DNA of 62,428 bases from Phlegmacium glaucopus. Lineage: Eukaryota; Basidiomycota; Agaricomycetes; Agaricales; Cortinariaceae. The DNA lies in NCBI GenBank assembly GCA_015039465.1, contig MU129988.1:1-62428 (forward strand), in the 5' to 3' direction. Numbering within the stretch: the stretch's first letter is position 1; each line of letters starts with the position of its first letter. Of the stretch, positions 1 through 11,905 are shown piece by piece. Below the pieces are notes generated by a model that was not told where the DNA came from, did no database searches, and saw only the letters and a list, made by a program, of their open reading frames with translations. The position numbers were made by a program, and so were the translations under genes.

Positions 1-568
1 ATATTTATGCTGAAATAATAGATAAAAATTGCAAAAACCATGCTTATGCAGATTTAAATCATATCACCGTTGCCGAAATGGAACTCAGTGAAGTGGGTCA
101 CAACTGACTCTGTTTTGAAAACATTGAACACATGTAACAAACATGTAATTGGTACTTAGTGTGAGCCGAAACTCAAAGACCGTTACTATGTACTACACAT
201 GAAATATTAAACACCTCTAAGGACTCGAAGCTTGTCGTGGCATGACACCTGTTTATGATTCTCGTTTTCTAAATCTCTCCATGAAGTTCGATTGCCTGTG
301 GGTTCTCTGGGCGAAGGGCGAAGGGCGACTCGGAAGGGCGAGGCGTGGTCAACCGTCAGGTTCCCAATTGAGTAACAACCAAACAAAGGCGGGCCTAAAA
401 ATAGCAGGGCTCCAAATCCAGATTTAAGGTTTGAGGCGGCTTGCTGAGCTGTATAGTTTCTCGGAAAATGCCGAAGCCATCATTGTGAGCTTGTTTGTAT
501 ACACACAAAATCGTCGCAGTCGTGCTCGTCCACCCTCACCCCCTTTTCTTCAAGAATATAGCCATAAA
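1..568. other. Upstream region, no gene recognised
   Basis: No coding segment with recognisable homology. Positions about 306-345 hold a short run of GGGCGAAG-like repeats. The part nearest 569 should contain the promoter of the eS19 gene, but I see no clear TATA box. Confidence 0.5.
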
Positions 569-1155
569 ATGCCAGGAGTACGAGACGTTAGGTTAGATCA
601 TCTTTATAAGGGAGTCCTAAATGTTGATGGTCCCCCTTTTGTTCTTGTAGTGCAGACCAATTTATCGCGGCCTATGCATCTCACTTGAAGCGTTCTGGAA
701 AGCTAGAAGTCCCAGTGTGGGTCGATATTGTTAAAACTGGATCATTTAAAGAACTTGCCCCTTACGATCCCGACTGGTACTACGTTCGGGCAGGTACGTA
801 CACCCAAATCCATCGTATCTAAATGATCGTCAATATCCTTTTAGCCGCCGTTGCTCGCCACATATACCTCCGAAAAGACGTTGGCGTTGGTGCCCTTACA
901 AAACTGCATGGTGGACGAAACAGACGTGGTAACCGACCCTCCCACCACGCTGACTGCTCGGCGTCCGTACAGCGGAAAATTTGCCAATCGTTGGAGAAGA
1001 TCGGTGTGCTAGAGCAGACGGGTAACGGTGGACGAAGGATTTCCCAAGATGGTCAACGGGATTTAGACCGAATTGCAACGGCAGTGGTCGAGGAGGCTAA
1101 GGCGAATGAAGACGACGATGAGGAGGAGGAAGATGAAAATGAAGATGAAGAGTAA
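569..1155 (+). CDS. RPS19: 40S ribosomal protein S19 (eS19)
   Basis: Structural protein of the small ribosomal subunit, needed for 18S rRNA maturation. Three exons (569-591, 651-793, 845-1155) join in frame to 158 residues. The start was chosen because the short first exon gives MPGVRDV, the family's usual N-terminus. Family motifs follow: [56 protein letters not shown] and [17 protein letters not shown]. The only odd part is the C-terminus: after the usual end there is a tail of about 20 residues made almost entirely of Asp and Glu. The early first intron fits ribosomal protein genes of fungi. Identification is secure. The tail may be a lineage trait rather than a novelty. Confidence 0.95.
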
Positions 1156-1782
1156 ATGCATCACTGTCGTTGTGATAGCCACCTACCATCACGTCATGTT
1201 TTCTTTATGGCCTGCAGTGTGCGCCTCGCTAAAATATTTTCACGTCGTGATGTGCTCATTTATTCTAACTTCTCAAGTTACCTCCGTGATTTTAGTATTG
1301 TACTCTGGGTGTCAATCGACTTTCAACTGAGTCCCCTGCTACTCCTACTTGTAATTTAAATCTGGACTCGGTGAAGCTTCGTGATCCCCGCTAGCAGTCT
1401 ATCTAACATTTCTCATTAATGTTATCACTTTGAGGAAATTAAGTGAATTTCAAGCTTCCAGAATTCCAAAGCTTCAATTCGTTCAGAAGGTTCAGTGGTG
1501 ATAAGCGTTTATTTTTTCACTTTGTCCGCCTTCTTACCCTTATTATACGACATGAGACCTCATTCCAGTCTCGACCATTGCCAGAGACCGTAGTGTCACG
1601 ACTACATCGTCATGGGTCCCTTGCTTCCAGATCAGGATAATACGTTTAACTCTATCTATAGAGTGCTAGACCATATATAACTTCTTGAGGTATTCAAACT
1701 TGAACCGACCGATCCCACACTCTTGACGATTCACTCCACAGCTGTCTCATAAAGTACTGCATTTCAGCTATATACTATCACC
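1156..1782. other. Intergenic region between eS19 and peroxiredoxin
   Basis: Short open frames only, none recognisable. The stretch should hold the eS19 3' UTR and the peroxiredoxin promoter. AT-rich TATATAA-like words occur near 1672-1680, about 105 bases before the peroxiredoxin start, but their role is not proven. Confidence 0.4.
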
Positions 1783-2566
1783 ATGTCTTACCGAGATCTC
1801 ATTGGAAAGACTGCACCAACAATCCAGTTATTGAACTATGATGGCGAATCGTTCACTTTCACGCCAGGAGAAAGGAGCTTGCCTACTGCTCTCTTTTTCT
1901 ATCCAGAGTCAGGTGTGAATGGCCGTTGTTTTCTTTCTTTTTCCCCACACCACCTAATAGAGGCCACACTACGCTATAGGTTCATATGGATGTACGAAAG
2001 AAGCTTGCCAGATCCGAGATGCGATAGCAGGTAAGCAATAAAACTCAACGATTCTTATAAGATGGCTTAGATGATTATTTCGCAGAAAAGGACACCTTTA
2101 AGCCGGGTAAAGTCCAAATTATCGGTATCAGTCCCGACCCCCTCGAAAAGCAGAAAGCATTCGTTGAGAAAGAGAAATTGACGGTGCTCTAATTCCGTTG
2201 ACTCTCGGTTTAATTAAGTGACACTGACAATCCATATCCGAACAGTACCCCGTTCTCAGTGATGTGGGCAAGGAGACTTTCAAGACTTATGGGATTGGCA
2301 AAGGGATCCTTGGTTTAGTGGCCGTGGCTCGAGTGTCATTTATCGTTGACAAAAAAGGTGTCGTAAGGTATGTTCGAATTCACACAACTGTTAAGACTTT
2401 TCACGTTCTCCCTATATATGACAGAGACGCATTGGATGCTACGATGAATTATGGAGCTCATACCAAGTTCGTGGAGAAATGGCTCGACAAACTCGATGCG
2501 GAGGATAAAGCTGCGGAAATCACTGTACCCGCTGCAACTGCAACTGCAACTGCAGAAGGACCTTAG
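1783..2566 (+). CDS. Peroxiredoxin, PrxQ/BCP (Dot5-like) type
   Basis: Thiol peroxidase that reduces hydroperoxides using thioredoxin. Five exons (1783-1912, 1980-2030, 2086-2183, 2246-2367, 2425-2566) give 180 residues. The second exon encodes SYGCTKEACQIRDAIA, with the peroxidatic Cys and, four residues later, the resolving Cys typical of the PrxQ/BCP class. Other family signatures are FFYPESG before the active site, VQIIGISPDP, YPVLSD and SFIVDKKGVVR. The C-terminus ends in a low-complexity Ala/Thr run (ATATATA) after a coiled, charged segment. By analogy with yeast Dot5 it could be nuclear, but I see no clear localisation signal. All splice sites are GT..AG and the phases agree. Confidence 0.9.
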
Positions 2567-4843
2567 GCAACCAAGGATTCAGACTCAAAGATTTACGTCA
2601 TTGCTTATGGATACTGAATTGTGTAATCAGATTTAATTATGCCACTAAGTAGTTGGAAGCTTCCGACTCGGACTTGTCTTTCGCAAATATAGGGATAATT
2701 CTCATAGTTTAAGTATGTTCACAAAATACGACCGTAACAGCATCCCCAATTTTGGCCTTATCCTCCTATGAAAATACATGTTTTTGCAATACAAAAGATG
2801 GGCTGTAAGATGGACCTTTTTAAAATACTCAAAATTGGGGGAGCTAAAACTTAGCACCACGGAAAATTGGCTAATTACTATAGATCAACTATAGATAAGC
2901 TATATCTAATGAAATGCTTGTGAGTTGGGATAGGGGGCTCGAATCATCAGATCCATACCCAATATCCGCATTTTCAGCATCTTAGAAGACAACCGCATCT
3001 AGCGAGCTTGGGATTGAATTTCTTCCATCAACATTGGCCCGGGACTGGTCTTTAGCACCATTGTAGGTTCAACATGAGAACCTGCAGATAATATTAACAT
3101 TGGAGGGGTGGAGGCAGCACTGGCAGAACTGTTGGGTTGCACTTGCTGCAGGGGAGACTAGTCTAGATCGATGGATACTTCGGGCATGGGAAGCATTTTC
3201 TTGTTGTCTTTTTGCTTTTTTCCCCCTGGACATGTAGTGATGAGGTAAGTAGAGAGTAATATACATGAGTTGAAAACGCGCCCCCCGAGTCCCGCCAAAC
3301 TCATGAGGCGCGGTGGCTGTGCTAGTAGCTACACAGCCACTGTTTTTGTAGCGAACGATGGTATGACATACCAATGGATGTCCTCTTGCAACAACTTCCA
3401 AAAGACGTACAAAATTGGTCCCTCATAGTATTGACCTCTCGATATCCAAGGTGGCCGTGCTATGCTATCGATTGCAAAAAGCGCTCCTTTCAAGTGACAG
3501 TGACGAGTGACTGATGGCTCGGAGGACGTGACATAATATTAAATTACATCTTCATTGCCCTTACGACAATGCTTACTCCAGTTTACTCCATACTCCAGCG
3601 TCTGAACGTGTTTCACGTCTATACAAATATTTCGTATTCCGAGAAGTTTTGTAAGCAAAGGGAGATCCTACGTTCTTGTGGAGCTGAACTCAATACTCGG
3701 ATTCCGAAATGCTTCTACTCTTTCTGGACGAATTGCGAGAACACCCCCGGACAGTCGTAGGAAAACCGTGTGTGAATGCGCCATGTCTGGGGGCTACCGC
3801 TGGCACTGGCTCATGACGCGAGACCCGTCCTCCGGAAGGTTCTACACAGTACCTACTGATCATCAGTCTATTAATTTCATTCTTTATCGGTTCCGACATC
3901 CGTCCCAATGAGATGACTTGCTACCTTCCCTCTACGAGATTTAGCAGCAGATAATCATCAAAATTGGAACCGTTCTTTATTTTCATTTGCTTCCTTTACC
4001 CTGGTAACCCTGCAAATCCGCAATGGGCCATTACAGATCACAAGGCCTTCGCACACCCCCTCATTTACTGCATGATATATATCTTTGTTGACTATCTTTT
4101 GTATCGGGTCCTCTCCATCGATGCTTACGGATCTGATATTCCGAGTTTAGTCTCTGGGCAGAACTTCCCTTCTAACTGGAGCTCTGATGCCTTTCGGCGA
4201 CTCATCCTCAATTGGCTATCTTTCTTTATTCTCCACTTTCTTTTTCGCATCGAGGATTTATGCAATGAATAACTATAGCTTGAATCAAAATAAAATGAAG
4301 TACTTAAACTATTACAGCTGTTCTCATATCTGTAGACGTCTTCAAATTTTTGCATTGTGCACCTTGGACATACTGCGTCGAGGGGACTCGTAATGCCGGC
4401 GTAGCCACGGCCCCACACCCAAGTTCAACCATATATGTTGACTGGCACTACTCCACTGTGATCACAACCCATTACCTATATTTGACCTATATAGGCTGGT
4501 TTGTAAGCAAAGGCGCACAATGCGAAGTTTCAAAAACGTCTACAGATATGAGAAATGTCAGAAGCGCCCCACATGATATAATCACGTCATGTTTCTCGCT
4601 GGCTAGAAATTCAGAATACCGCATGTTTGTGTTCGATCCTTTCTATGATGCCGAGGAAATTCCGAAGGTAGGTGAGTTTGATCTGATATACAACCATCAC
4701 ATCATGGTCAAGTTGACTGATCAAACCGCCACACCAGCATAGAATTTCAGCCCACGGAAGAATCAAGCACTTGTTATTACATAGCCCAGGGTATATATAC
4801 ATAGGAAAGCGTTGCTTATAATTGTTGAAAATTACGCTCGCTA
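2567..4843. other. Long intergenic region, no recognisable gene
   Basis: About 2.3 kb with only short open frames on both strands. None has a family motif or a convincing chain of exons. A small inverted repeat (CCCCAATTTTG near 2741-2751, its complement near 2833-2843) and nested CTATAGAT words near 2878-2910 suggest decayed repeat DNA. A gene without known homologues cannot be excluded. Confidence 0.4.
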
Positions 4844-7024
4844 TTATAATTCATCTGCATCAACACTGATAAGATCAAGCGCTTTCTGTGAACGCGGCTT
4901 GATGGAGCATTTGAAAGGTTTAGGATGACTAGCACAAAACGTTTAGCATTGGGATCAGGCTCGTCAGTATTTCCGATTCTCACCTGATGGTCCCAGTTGT
5001 CTGTTCAATAATAGGTTCAACAACTACCCCGTCTTGTGAATATTTGGTGATATCAAAAACGGCCAAAGTCATTGCGCAAGTAATGAAGAGAGAAGAATCA
5101 GCTAGAACTCGACCTATTGTAAAATGACAGTTAAATCTCTAGAAGAGTGGCAGAATATTTGTTTCAAGTGGCTGGACTCACCAGGACAAATCCTATAATA
5201 ATTCGTGTGAAATCAGGGAATAAAATTAAAGGATGATCATCCTACATACCTTCGACCAAAGCCGAAACAAATATCAAGAGGGTCCTGTTGACGCTGTGGG
5301 CCATAAAATCTCTCGGGATCGAACCTAGAGGGGTTCGGGTAAACTTTTGGATCATGCAACATGAACCTAAAAAGGATCAGTATCAATCCTCTTCGTTAAA
5401 ACAGAAAATTTTACCAGATGTTCGGGATTATTAAAGTGCCTTTGGGTATCACATAACCGTCATGGACGTTATCCTCCATCGCACGATGAGTAACACCTGG
5501 TACACAGATGTAAGTCCTAAAAGGACAGGATCACGGCGCGAGAGAATTACCAGTGGGAGTGACGCTATGCCATCGCAGTACTTCGAGTACAAGGGCGTTG
5601 ATATACGGTAGGCTTTCTCTGTCAGAAAAGCTGGGTAGCCTATCCTGTCCAACGACGGCGTCAAGTTCTTCCTGAGCTTTCCGCGCTACATCAGGATAGA
5701 GGGTCATGGCCAAGAAGAATGCATGAATGGCCGATACAGTCTATCCATTTTCCGTCAGTCGATATTATTAGACGGAGGAAGAGGACATGCCGTATCCGCA
5801 CCACCCGAATACAGTGAAGCTGCAGACCATTTAATATCATGCTCTTGCTCGGCGGTGATTGGGGAGTCGTCGAGGAAGCGGGAAGTAAATGACGATTCCG
5901 CGGTTCCCGCAGCCTACGATGCAAAAAAAAAGAAAGATATAAGTGGAAAATGCGACAAAGAAGTTTATAGTCTACCATTTGTTGCTTGACAAGTTGGTGG
6001 GGTTGTTCAACCATGGTAATTAGGGACTGGGCCCAAAGGGCAGCAGTCTGCTTGAAACCTGCGCCAGGGAACCAAGCTGGTAAATGTCGCACTGTCCAAC
6101 TATTAGGGAAAGCATTTCAATAAATGACAAAAAAACAAATACGCACAAGAGGGAACGAGGTTGACCATGAAGCCTCCTGGGGCAGTTGAAAGAGAAAATT
6201 GATCGACCGCCTCATTGACCTGGGCCAGGAAGGGATCGTTCCTCTCCTTAACATGGTACCCGTAGGCGATACGCATGATTATTGCGCCTGCGGTTCTATC
6301 CGATGTATAAGTATAAATATAGATCTAGCTACGGCTGTCGTATATTGACAGACAAAATTGTTCTCATGACTTACTTGCGTATAGAAGTAACCAATTCACC
6401 AGGGTTTTTCAACACCGATTTCAAGAATAGATGCGTTTCAAATTCCTCCACGGGATAGAACAGAGACATGGAAGCGTTACTGCCAATGACCTGATGGAAG
6501 AGCTTGCGATAACTGCGATGGCGCTCTCCAAACGGAATCAGGACAAGCGTATCTTTCCAGCCCACTAGTTCTCCTCCCATTGGAACAATGGGTCTATCAG
6601 AGTATATAGCACTTTTCTTGTTCAACATCTCCATTGCTGTTTTTGCCGAGTTTACGATGATCATTGGCTGACCAAGTATTGAAATAGTCACCATATCGCC
6701 TAAAATATACGGGTCAATGAGTAAATCAAAGAGAAATATATTATTAAGTTCAATACCCCATTTCTTGCCCCACTCTGCGAAAGTGACCCATTCCTGACTT
6801 GTAGGCATGTCAAGCAAGTTTCCTAGGAGAGGAAGCCTCGAAGGTCCCGGTGGCAAAGCATTCGAAGGTTTTGTGAAGATCTTCCTTACCAGTATGACGC
6901 CGAAGACTGCGACCGCGATATCGAGTAAAATAAGACCAGCCATGGTGGCAGCAGGTGAGTGTGCCAGATCAAATTTCCTTCCTAACTTTGGTCCAGGATT
7001 ATAATAGCTATCTTTTGTGGCCAT
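4844..7024 (-). CDS. Cytochrome P450 monooxygenase (class E, group I)
   Basis: Membrane-anchored heme monooxygenase of unknown substrate. It resembles the fungal group that includes O-methylsterigmatocystin oxidoreductase-like P450s. Eleven exons read on the minus strand from 7024 (or from the alternative ATG at 6943, just before the anchor helix): 6757-7024, 6375-6699, 6147-6295, 5976-6091, 5791-5913, 5551-5740, 5415-5496, 5250-5366, 5182-5192, 4984-5113, 4844-4928, giving 531 residues. Visible motifs: LPPGPSRLPLLGN, I-helix SGGADTT, EVLRW (ExxR), FDPERF and heme loop FGFGRRICPGR. Two oddities: the intron inside the I-helix (5741-5790) uses a GC donor, and the heme-ligand Cys lies in an 11-nt exon. 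The 57-nt first intron (6700-6756) has no stop and keeps frame. All key residues are present, so the enzyme should be functional. Confidence 0.92.
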
Positions 7025-8492
7025 TTGGACTTGTAACCCTGGACTCCCTGAAGACCCCAGACAATCCCTGAGAAATCAAGATACAGCCACCGTTGACCGA
7101 AAGACGGACCACCTGCAAATATATAGACCCAGGATCCTGAAACAATGGTCTCAAACACAGCGAGATTGCTTCCCAGGCAATGTCCCTGGCCTAGTTCTCA
7201 AGCCATACCCACTATCAATGAGAAGTGCTCTCACATGGAAGACAGCTAACGCCAGGCTGAGGGGTCGCCGAGAGTCGTCGAGAGACAGCATATAGATAAG
7301 ATTTTGTTGCTTCTGCTATCAAATGGTTACCGGCCGAGTCATCGGCGTGGAGTCTCGAAGGTATTATTTAAAACCAGCCATCGACTCGGACACTGTGCGG
7401 ATAACGTAGTTTATAGCAGTTTATAGCCTATACTGAGCTAATGAATTTATGAAAACCAGTAACTGTTAATTTCGGCTAGTACATGGGAAATTTTTGACAA
7501 ACGGGTCAAAGGAGAGTGTACAATCGAATACATAGTACCTTCCATACATAACCCATAAGTTATAACCCCTCTTAATCACCGATTTACGAACTTGGTGGGC
7601 AGGGAATTCCGCACCTAACCCGCCATAAATATTTACAGATGGCGTGAGTGTCGAAGACGACACAGTTCTGAGCTCGTTACATAGTTTTATCTATTACGTA
7701 ATCCATAACGGCATGCTACGGTCTTGAACGAATAATACATCTGGCCTGATTTTTTCTGGGTTGTTTTTGAAGCTATTTTAGCACACCTCCCAGGCCACAA
7801 CCCCTCATAACCCATACCCACGCCGGAGGGGTATGGGTTATTATAAGAGGGGTTCGACTGCAGTAGCAGGTTGATAGCGGCATTGACGTACGTTACCTAA
7901 GTATCTTGTGCAGGTTCAGTCCAAGTTGTTTAATATCCCGCTTTCACCTTCGGGGGGCCTCAAGTTGTATCAAGGTTGAAACCGATAGGACATTCAATAT
8001 TCAACCTGAATTGAACCTAAATTTATTTCTCCACCATTTCCTCACCACACAATGCGAAATTTTAAAACCTCATTTCTGTCTATGTCACTCTATCTAATTC
8101 CTTATCTTTATTGAAGCTGTAAACTACAGTTTGGTGTTTCTCTTTTCCAATATAGATTTTCCCGAAGCGTGTAAGCAAGTTTGAAGTTATCAAATTTATC
8201 ATTGTTCTTAGCACTTCTTAGGGATTTTTTCCTTAGGAATTTTCTCCCTGTAGATAAAGTTTGGTTCTGAAAAACGAGTTCTTCACCGCCTCTAAATCAT
8301 CTGCTAGGTGAGTGTAGTTATCACTTCTACTGGCATATATCTGACTCAGACACTCTTTTGTGAATATAGTTGGTATTTACATTCTTTGGACCAAATAACA
8401 TCTGCCTGGTGGGTATAGCTAATGAACCGCCACGGATGTCCATCCCCAAAGTTTGAGTATTGCTGTCAGCGGTCCACCCCGAGCAAACCTAC
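7025..8492. other. Intergenic region between P450 and DPP V 3' end
   Basis: No gene recognised. On the minus strand a TATATAT word near 7119-7125 lies about 95 bases before the P450 start. A hairpin with AACCCCT..ATAACCCATACCC arms occupies about 7799-7856, and a third partial copy of the same words lies near 7546-7577. Confidence 0.4.
7799..7856. repeat. Hairpin-forming inverted repeat
   Basis: Arms AACCCCTCATAACCCATACCC and GGGTATGGGTTATTATAAGAG are imperfect inverted copies separated by about 9 bases. Related words (CATAACCCATAAG..AACCCCTCTTA) recur near 7550. It is probably the remnant of a small fold-back element. Confidence 0.5.
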
Positions 8493-11400
8493 TTATTTCC
8501 CCTCTCCGACATACTGATCGAACCACCTAAGGACCTCATAATGCCATTTGAGACTACATTTTCACTGGATTAATTATATTACTCTGTCATCGAGGCAAAG
8601 CATACCTGTTTCCAGGATCAAGAACCCAATGGTTCTCATCTGGGAAAATAACCAGTCGACTTGGAATTCCCAGTCTATAAGGGAACAATCAGATGCCATA
8701 TTGCAACAACACAACATTTACTAACTGTTGCAAGGCATGGAATGCAGCAATGCCTTCCGTCTCAGGGAGACGGTAGTCTTTACTACCGTGAACTATCAAT
8801 TGAGGAGTCGACCATTTGTGGACATACTCTGCTGGATTATATCTGACGGCAGGTCACAGACAATAATTCATCATATCAGGCAAGATTCTTACTTTTGCAA
8901 GGTACTCTTGGTATTGTTGTCCCAGGGTCTGCCACCCCATTCGTGATTGAACTGTTTGTTAAGAATATCAACAAGTTAATAAATAAAGAAAATGATTGAG
9001 ATGCGCACGAAGAAAAGCTCATCAGTGCTGAATCCATTGTAACGCGCGTCGAAGACCTGTTAGTGCTGTTTGTTAATTTAACTTGCACGAAGTTTTAAGT
9101 CAGATCTTTACACCGTCATGGGCGAAAAGAGCCTAAAACAACTGTATCAGCAACATGTCAGTGTTATGAATATGGGTTCCATGCCTTGAATCCAAAGCCG
9201 AATTCAGGATTGGATTGGATCCAGCTAGAAAGAAAGAGCTTTTAGGAGGAAAAAGACTATGATAGTCGACGTTGTGCGTACTTGACGGCATATCCGCCCC
9301 AGCTAGCACCGGCAGCTACTGCCCTCTCTGGATCAATCTGCGAAAAGACACCATTGAGTTGTGAACGGAAAGACACAGGATGAAGTTTTACCTCGGGATG
9401 TTGATCCAATGCATACTTCCAGCCGTTTATCATGTCAATGAAAGGCTTTCCACCCCAGTCTTCTTTGATGGCATCCGTAAATTCTGTCAGACGCATCCGT
9501 AAAACGATGAAAGCCCGGAAGACGTGCAGAACACAAACCTTGGCCGAATGTGGTACTGCCAGTCGGGTTGATCATGATAATGAAGTAGCCTTGCTGAGCG
9601 AATACTAAGTAGCAAGAATCACTCGTCAGATATATATTATCAGAGTTGAAAGTGATATGTATACCATTCGGGTTCCAGCGTGTTGACCATTCATCTCCCC
9701 ATGTTCCTTGAGGGCCTAAGGATGAAATGTGTCAAAGTCAACGTCCTTAACCAATTGGGTAAGCAAAAACCGACCTCCATGAATGAACAAGATGACTGGC
9801 CACTTCTTCTCTTCGCCAGCTTGCCAACCCTTAGGTTTCATAACCCATCCTTGCACATCTTTATCAGCCGCACCCTTGAACCAGAATTCCTCGCCTTGGC
9901 TCAATTTCTTGTTTTTCAACTCTGACTCAGAGAAATGGGTGATTCCTTCAACCTTTGTCTGAATAGATTCAACTTGATCACCGGCCAGGATGGCTTTTTC
10001 TAAGGGTTTGAGACCCTTTATTATGAGAACGTCGTTGGTAGAGGTAAAAGACGATTGAGTGAATAAAATTCGGTCAGAAGACAAAGTCTGGAGGCCAGAC
10101 GCAGCGTTGCTGAGATAAACAAGTGCCGGGGTGGTAAATTTGGCGTCAAGCTTGGGATCTGTAGTCGACTGGGAAGGCGTAGGCGGAACGGGCAAAGTGA
10201 ACACTTTAACTCTTGCGTGATCACCTGCTGTAAGGTAAATAAAAGAATCATCCTTCGAGAACTTTATTTTATCTTTTGGTCAACTCAGGAAAACAAAGTA
10301 ATTTTTTGGGGGGAAACTCACAGCCAATTGGGATGGTGAGCGATCCCAATGTTGAGTCACGGTGAAGCGCACATGTTTCTCGAGATCGTATATTACAATT
10401 TTAGCCCTGACCCACGATATTAATAGAGGGCATTATCATGAAATATTTGACATACCGGTCACTCTCTTTGCCGTCCTCATCCAGCTCCAACCAAGCGACC
10501 TTTGACCCTTGAGTGTTAAATACTGGACCGTGGATCGCGGCTTGTTTCCCAGAAGTTAATTCTTTAGGTTTTTCGCTTGCATTAATAGGAACGATATAGA
10601 CCTGATATGTCGTAAACGTCAATGCAATAAAAATAACGGCTGTAAGGGCAACAAACGTTTTGCTTTGTATGCCATGCTGCTGGGAGTTGAGGGTCTTTTG
10701 TTGTATAGACTATATGCGTTGCAGATACGTCAAAATCATCAGTTCCTCCAAACGGCTCGACCGGAGTATACTATGAGATCAGATAAGCAGACGAGATCGC
10801 AAACGAGCAAGAATGGACGCATACATGTTTAGTCCCTTTGAGAGGACTGACAATGCTATTGTCGCTAAACTGCCACGCACCACCTTCGCCTTGGGAAAGA
10901 TGAATACTGAATAACTGTTGACCCTTGTTTCCTTGCCAGACATCCCAATGCCTGACGTAGGTCGTATCATAGACGAATGCGGAATTGCCACGCTCCTCCC
11001 ATTCCTTATCTTTTCCTTTCACAGTCGTTAATTCTCCATCAGGGTAAACATATGCGGAAAACACAAGATTTCCCGTTTCGACATTGTAACGGAAGTTTGC
11101 AGCTGAGTTGCTAGGGATAGTGCCAACAAGCACGGGAGTTGTGAAAGGCTGATCAGAACCTACGTTGACCGAATCAAGAGTAATGTTGTATGCGAAGATC
11201 TGAGCCTCATCATCTACAGTAACAACGTGTGCAAAGGTGCGGGGAGCAAGCCAGAAATATTCGCCACTTTTCTCGGACTATATGAAAAGCATTACAAGAT
11301 AAGTAGCGGCATTCAGTTATGGGAAAGGAACGCACAGGGATGTGGATTGGCTCCGCTTTGGACTCAAGGGAAACAATGAACACGGATTTCGCACTCCTTC

Positions 11401-11740
11401 AAAGCAGCATCAGATCATCAAAACCTGAAGTTGACTCCGGAAACTTACTTCTTGTCTTCAAATGAATGTTTACTGTATGGAACCAATGCGAGATCTCCAA
11501 CAGAGTTCGCGACTGCTTGTCCGGGGCGTCCCAACTGGACCTAAATATTCCAAAAATCAGATAGGCCTTGAACCCGCGATGTGGACAATTACATACCAAA
11601 TCCTTTGGGGAGAAGATATCTGGAGCCTCTTTGAAGGCGAACCTTGGACTTTCAGCGACCATAGCTTTGACGGGAGTTTCGATAGGGTTTTGCATAGGGA
11701 CCGGGGCTGATAGGCCTAAGAGAGCAAGAGGGTACCTCAT
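8493..11740 (-). CDS. Secreted dipeptidyl-peptidase V (S9 prolyl-oligopeptidase family)
   Basis: Serine exopeptidase removing N-terminal dipeptides, expected outside the cell. It starts at 11740 with [14 protein letters not shown], a short hydrophobic signal-like stretch, and ends at 8493. An N-terminal beta-propeller region ([37 protein letters not shown]) is followed by the catalytic alpha/beta-hydrolase domain: LFIHGGPQGTW, GASWGGY (nucleophile Ser), [12 protein letters not shown] (Asp) and [12 protein letters not shown] (His). Many small exons. The 3' ones are 9185-9224, 9112-9132 (only 21 nt), 9009-9056, 8893-8951, 8726-8842, 8606-8674 and 8493-8553. The intron 9133-9184 begins with GC instead of GT, which is the only way I found to join FGFGFK to ALFAHDG in frame. 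The start lies about 165 bases downstream of the Mrt4 stop on the same strand. Confidence 0.9.
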
Positions 11741-11905
11741 GGTCACCAGGTAGGAATGTTTGTCAGCCTTTCGAAGACAGACAGTTGCTCTCAGGACTTG
11801 TGTGAATTTAGGTATTTGATTCTCAAGTAGTCGTCGTTGTACATAACATTCACACAACCTTGGGTAGTGCACTCGAAATTGACTCCACATGCAAAAATAA
11901 ACCAT

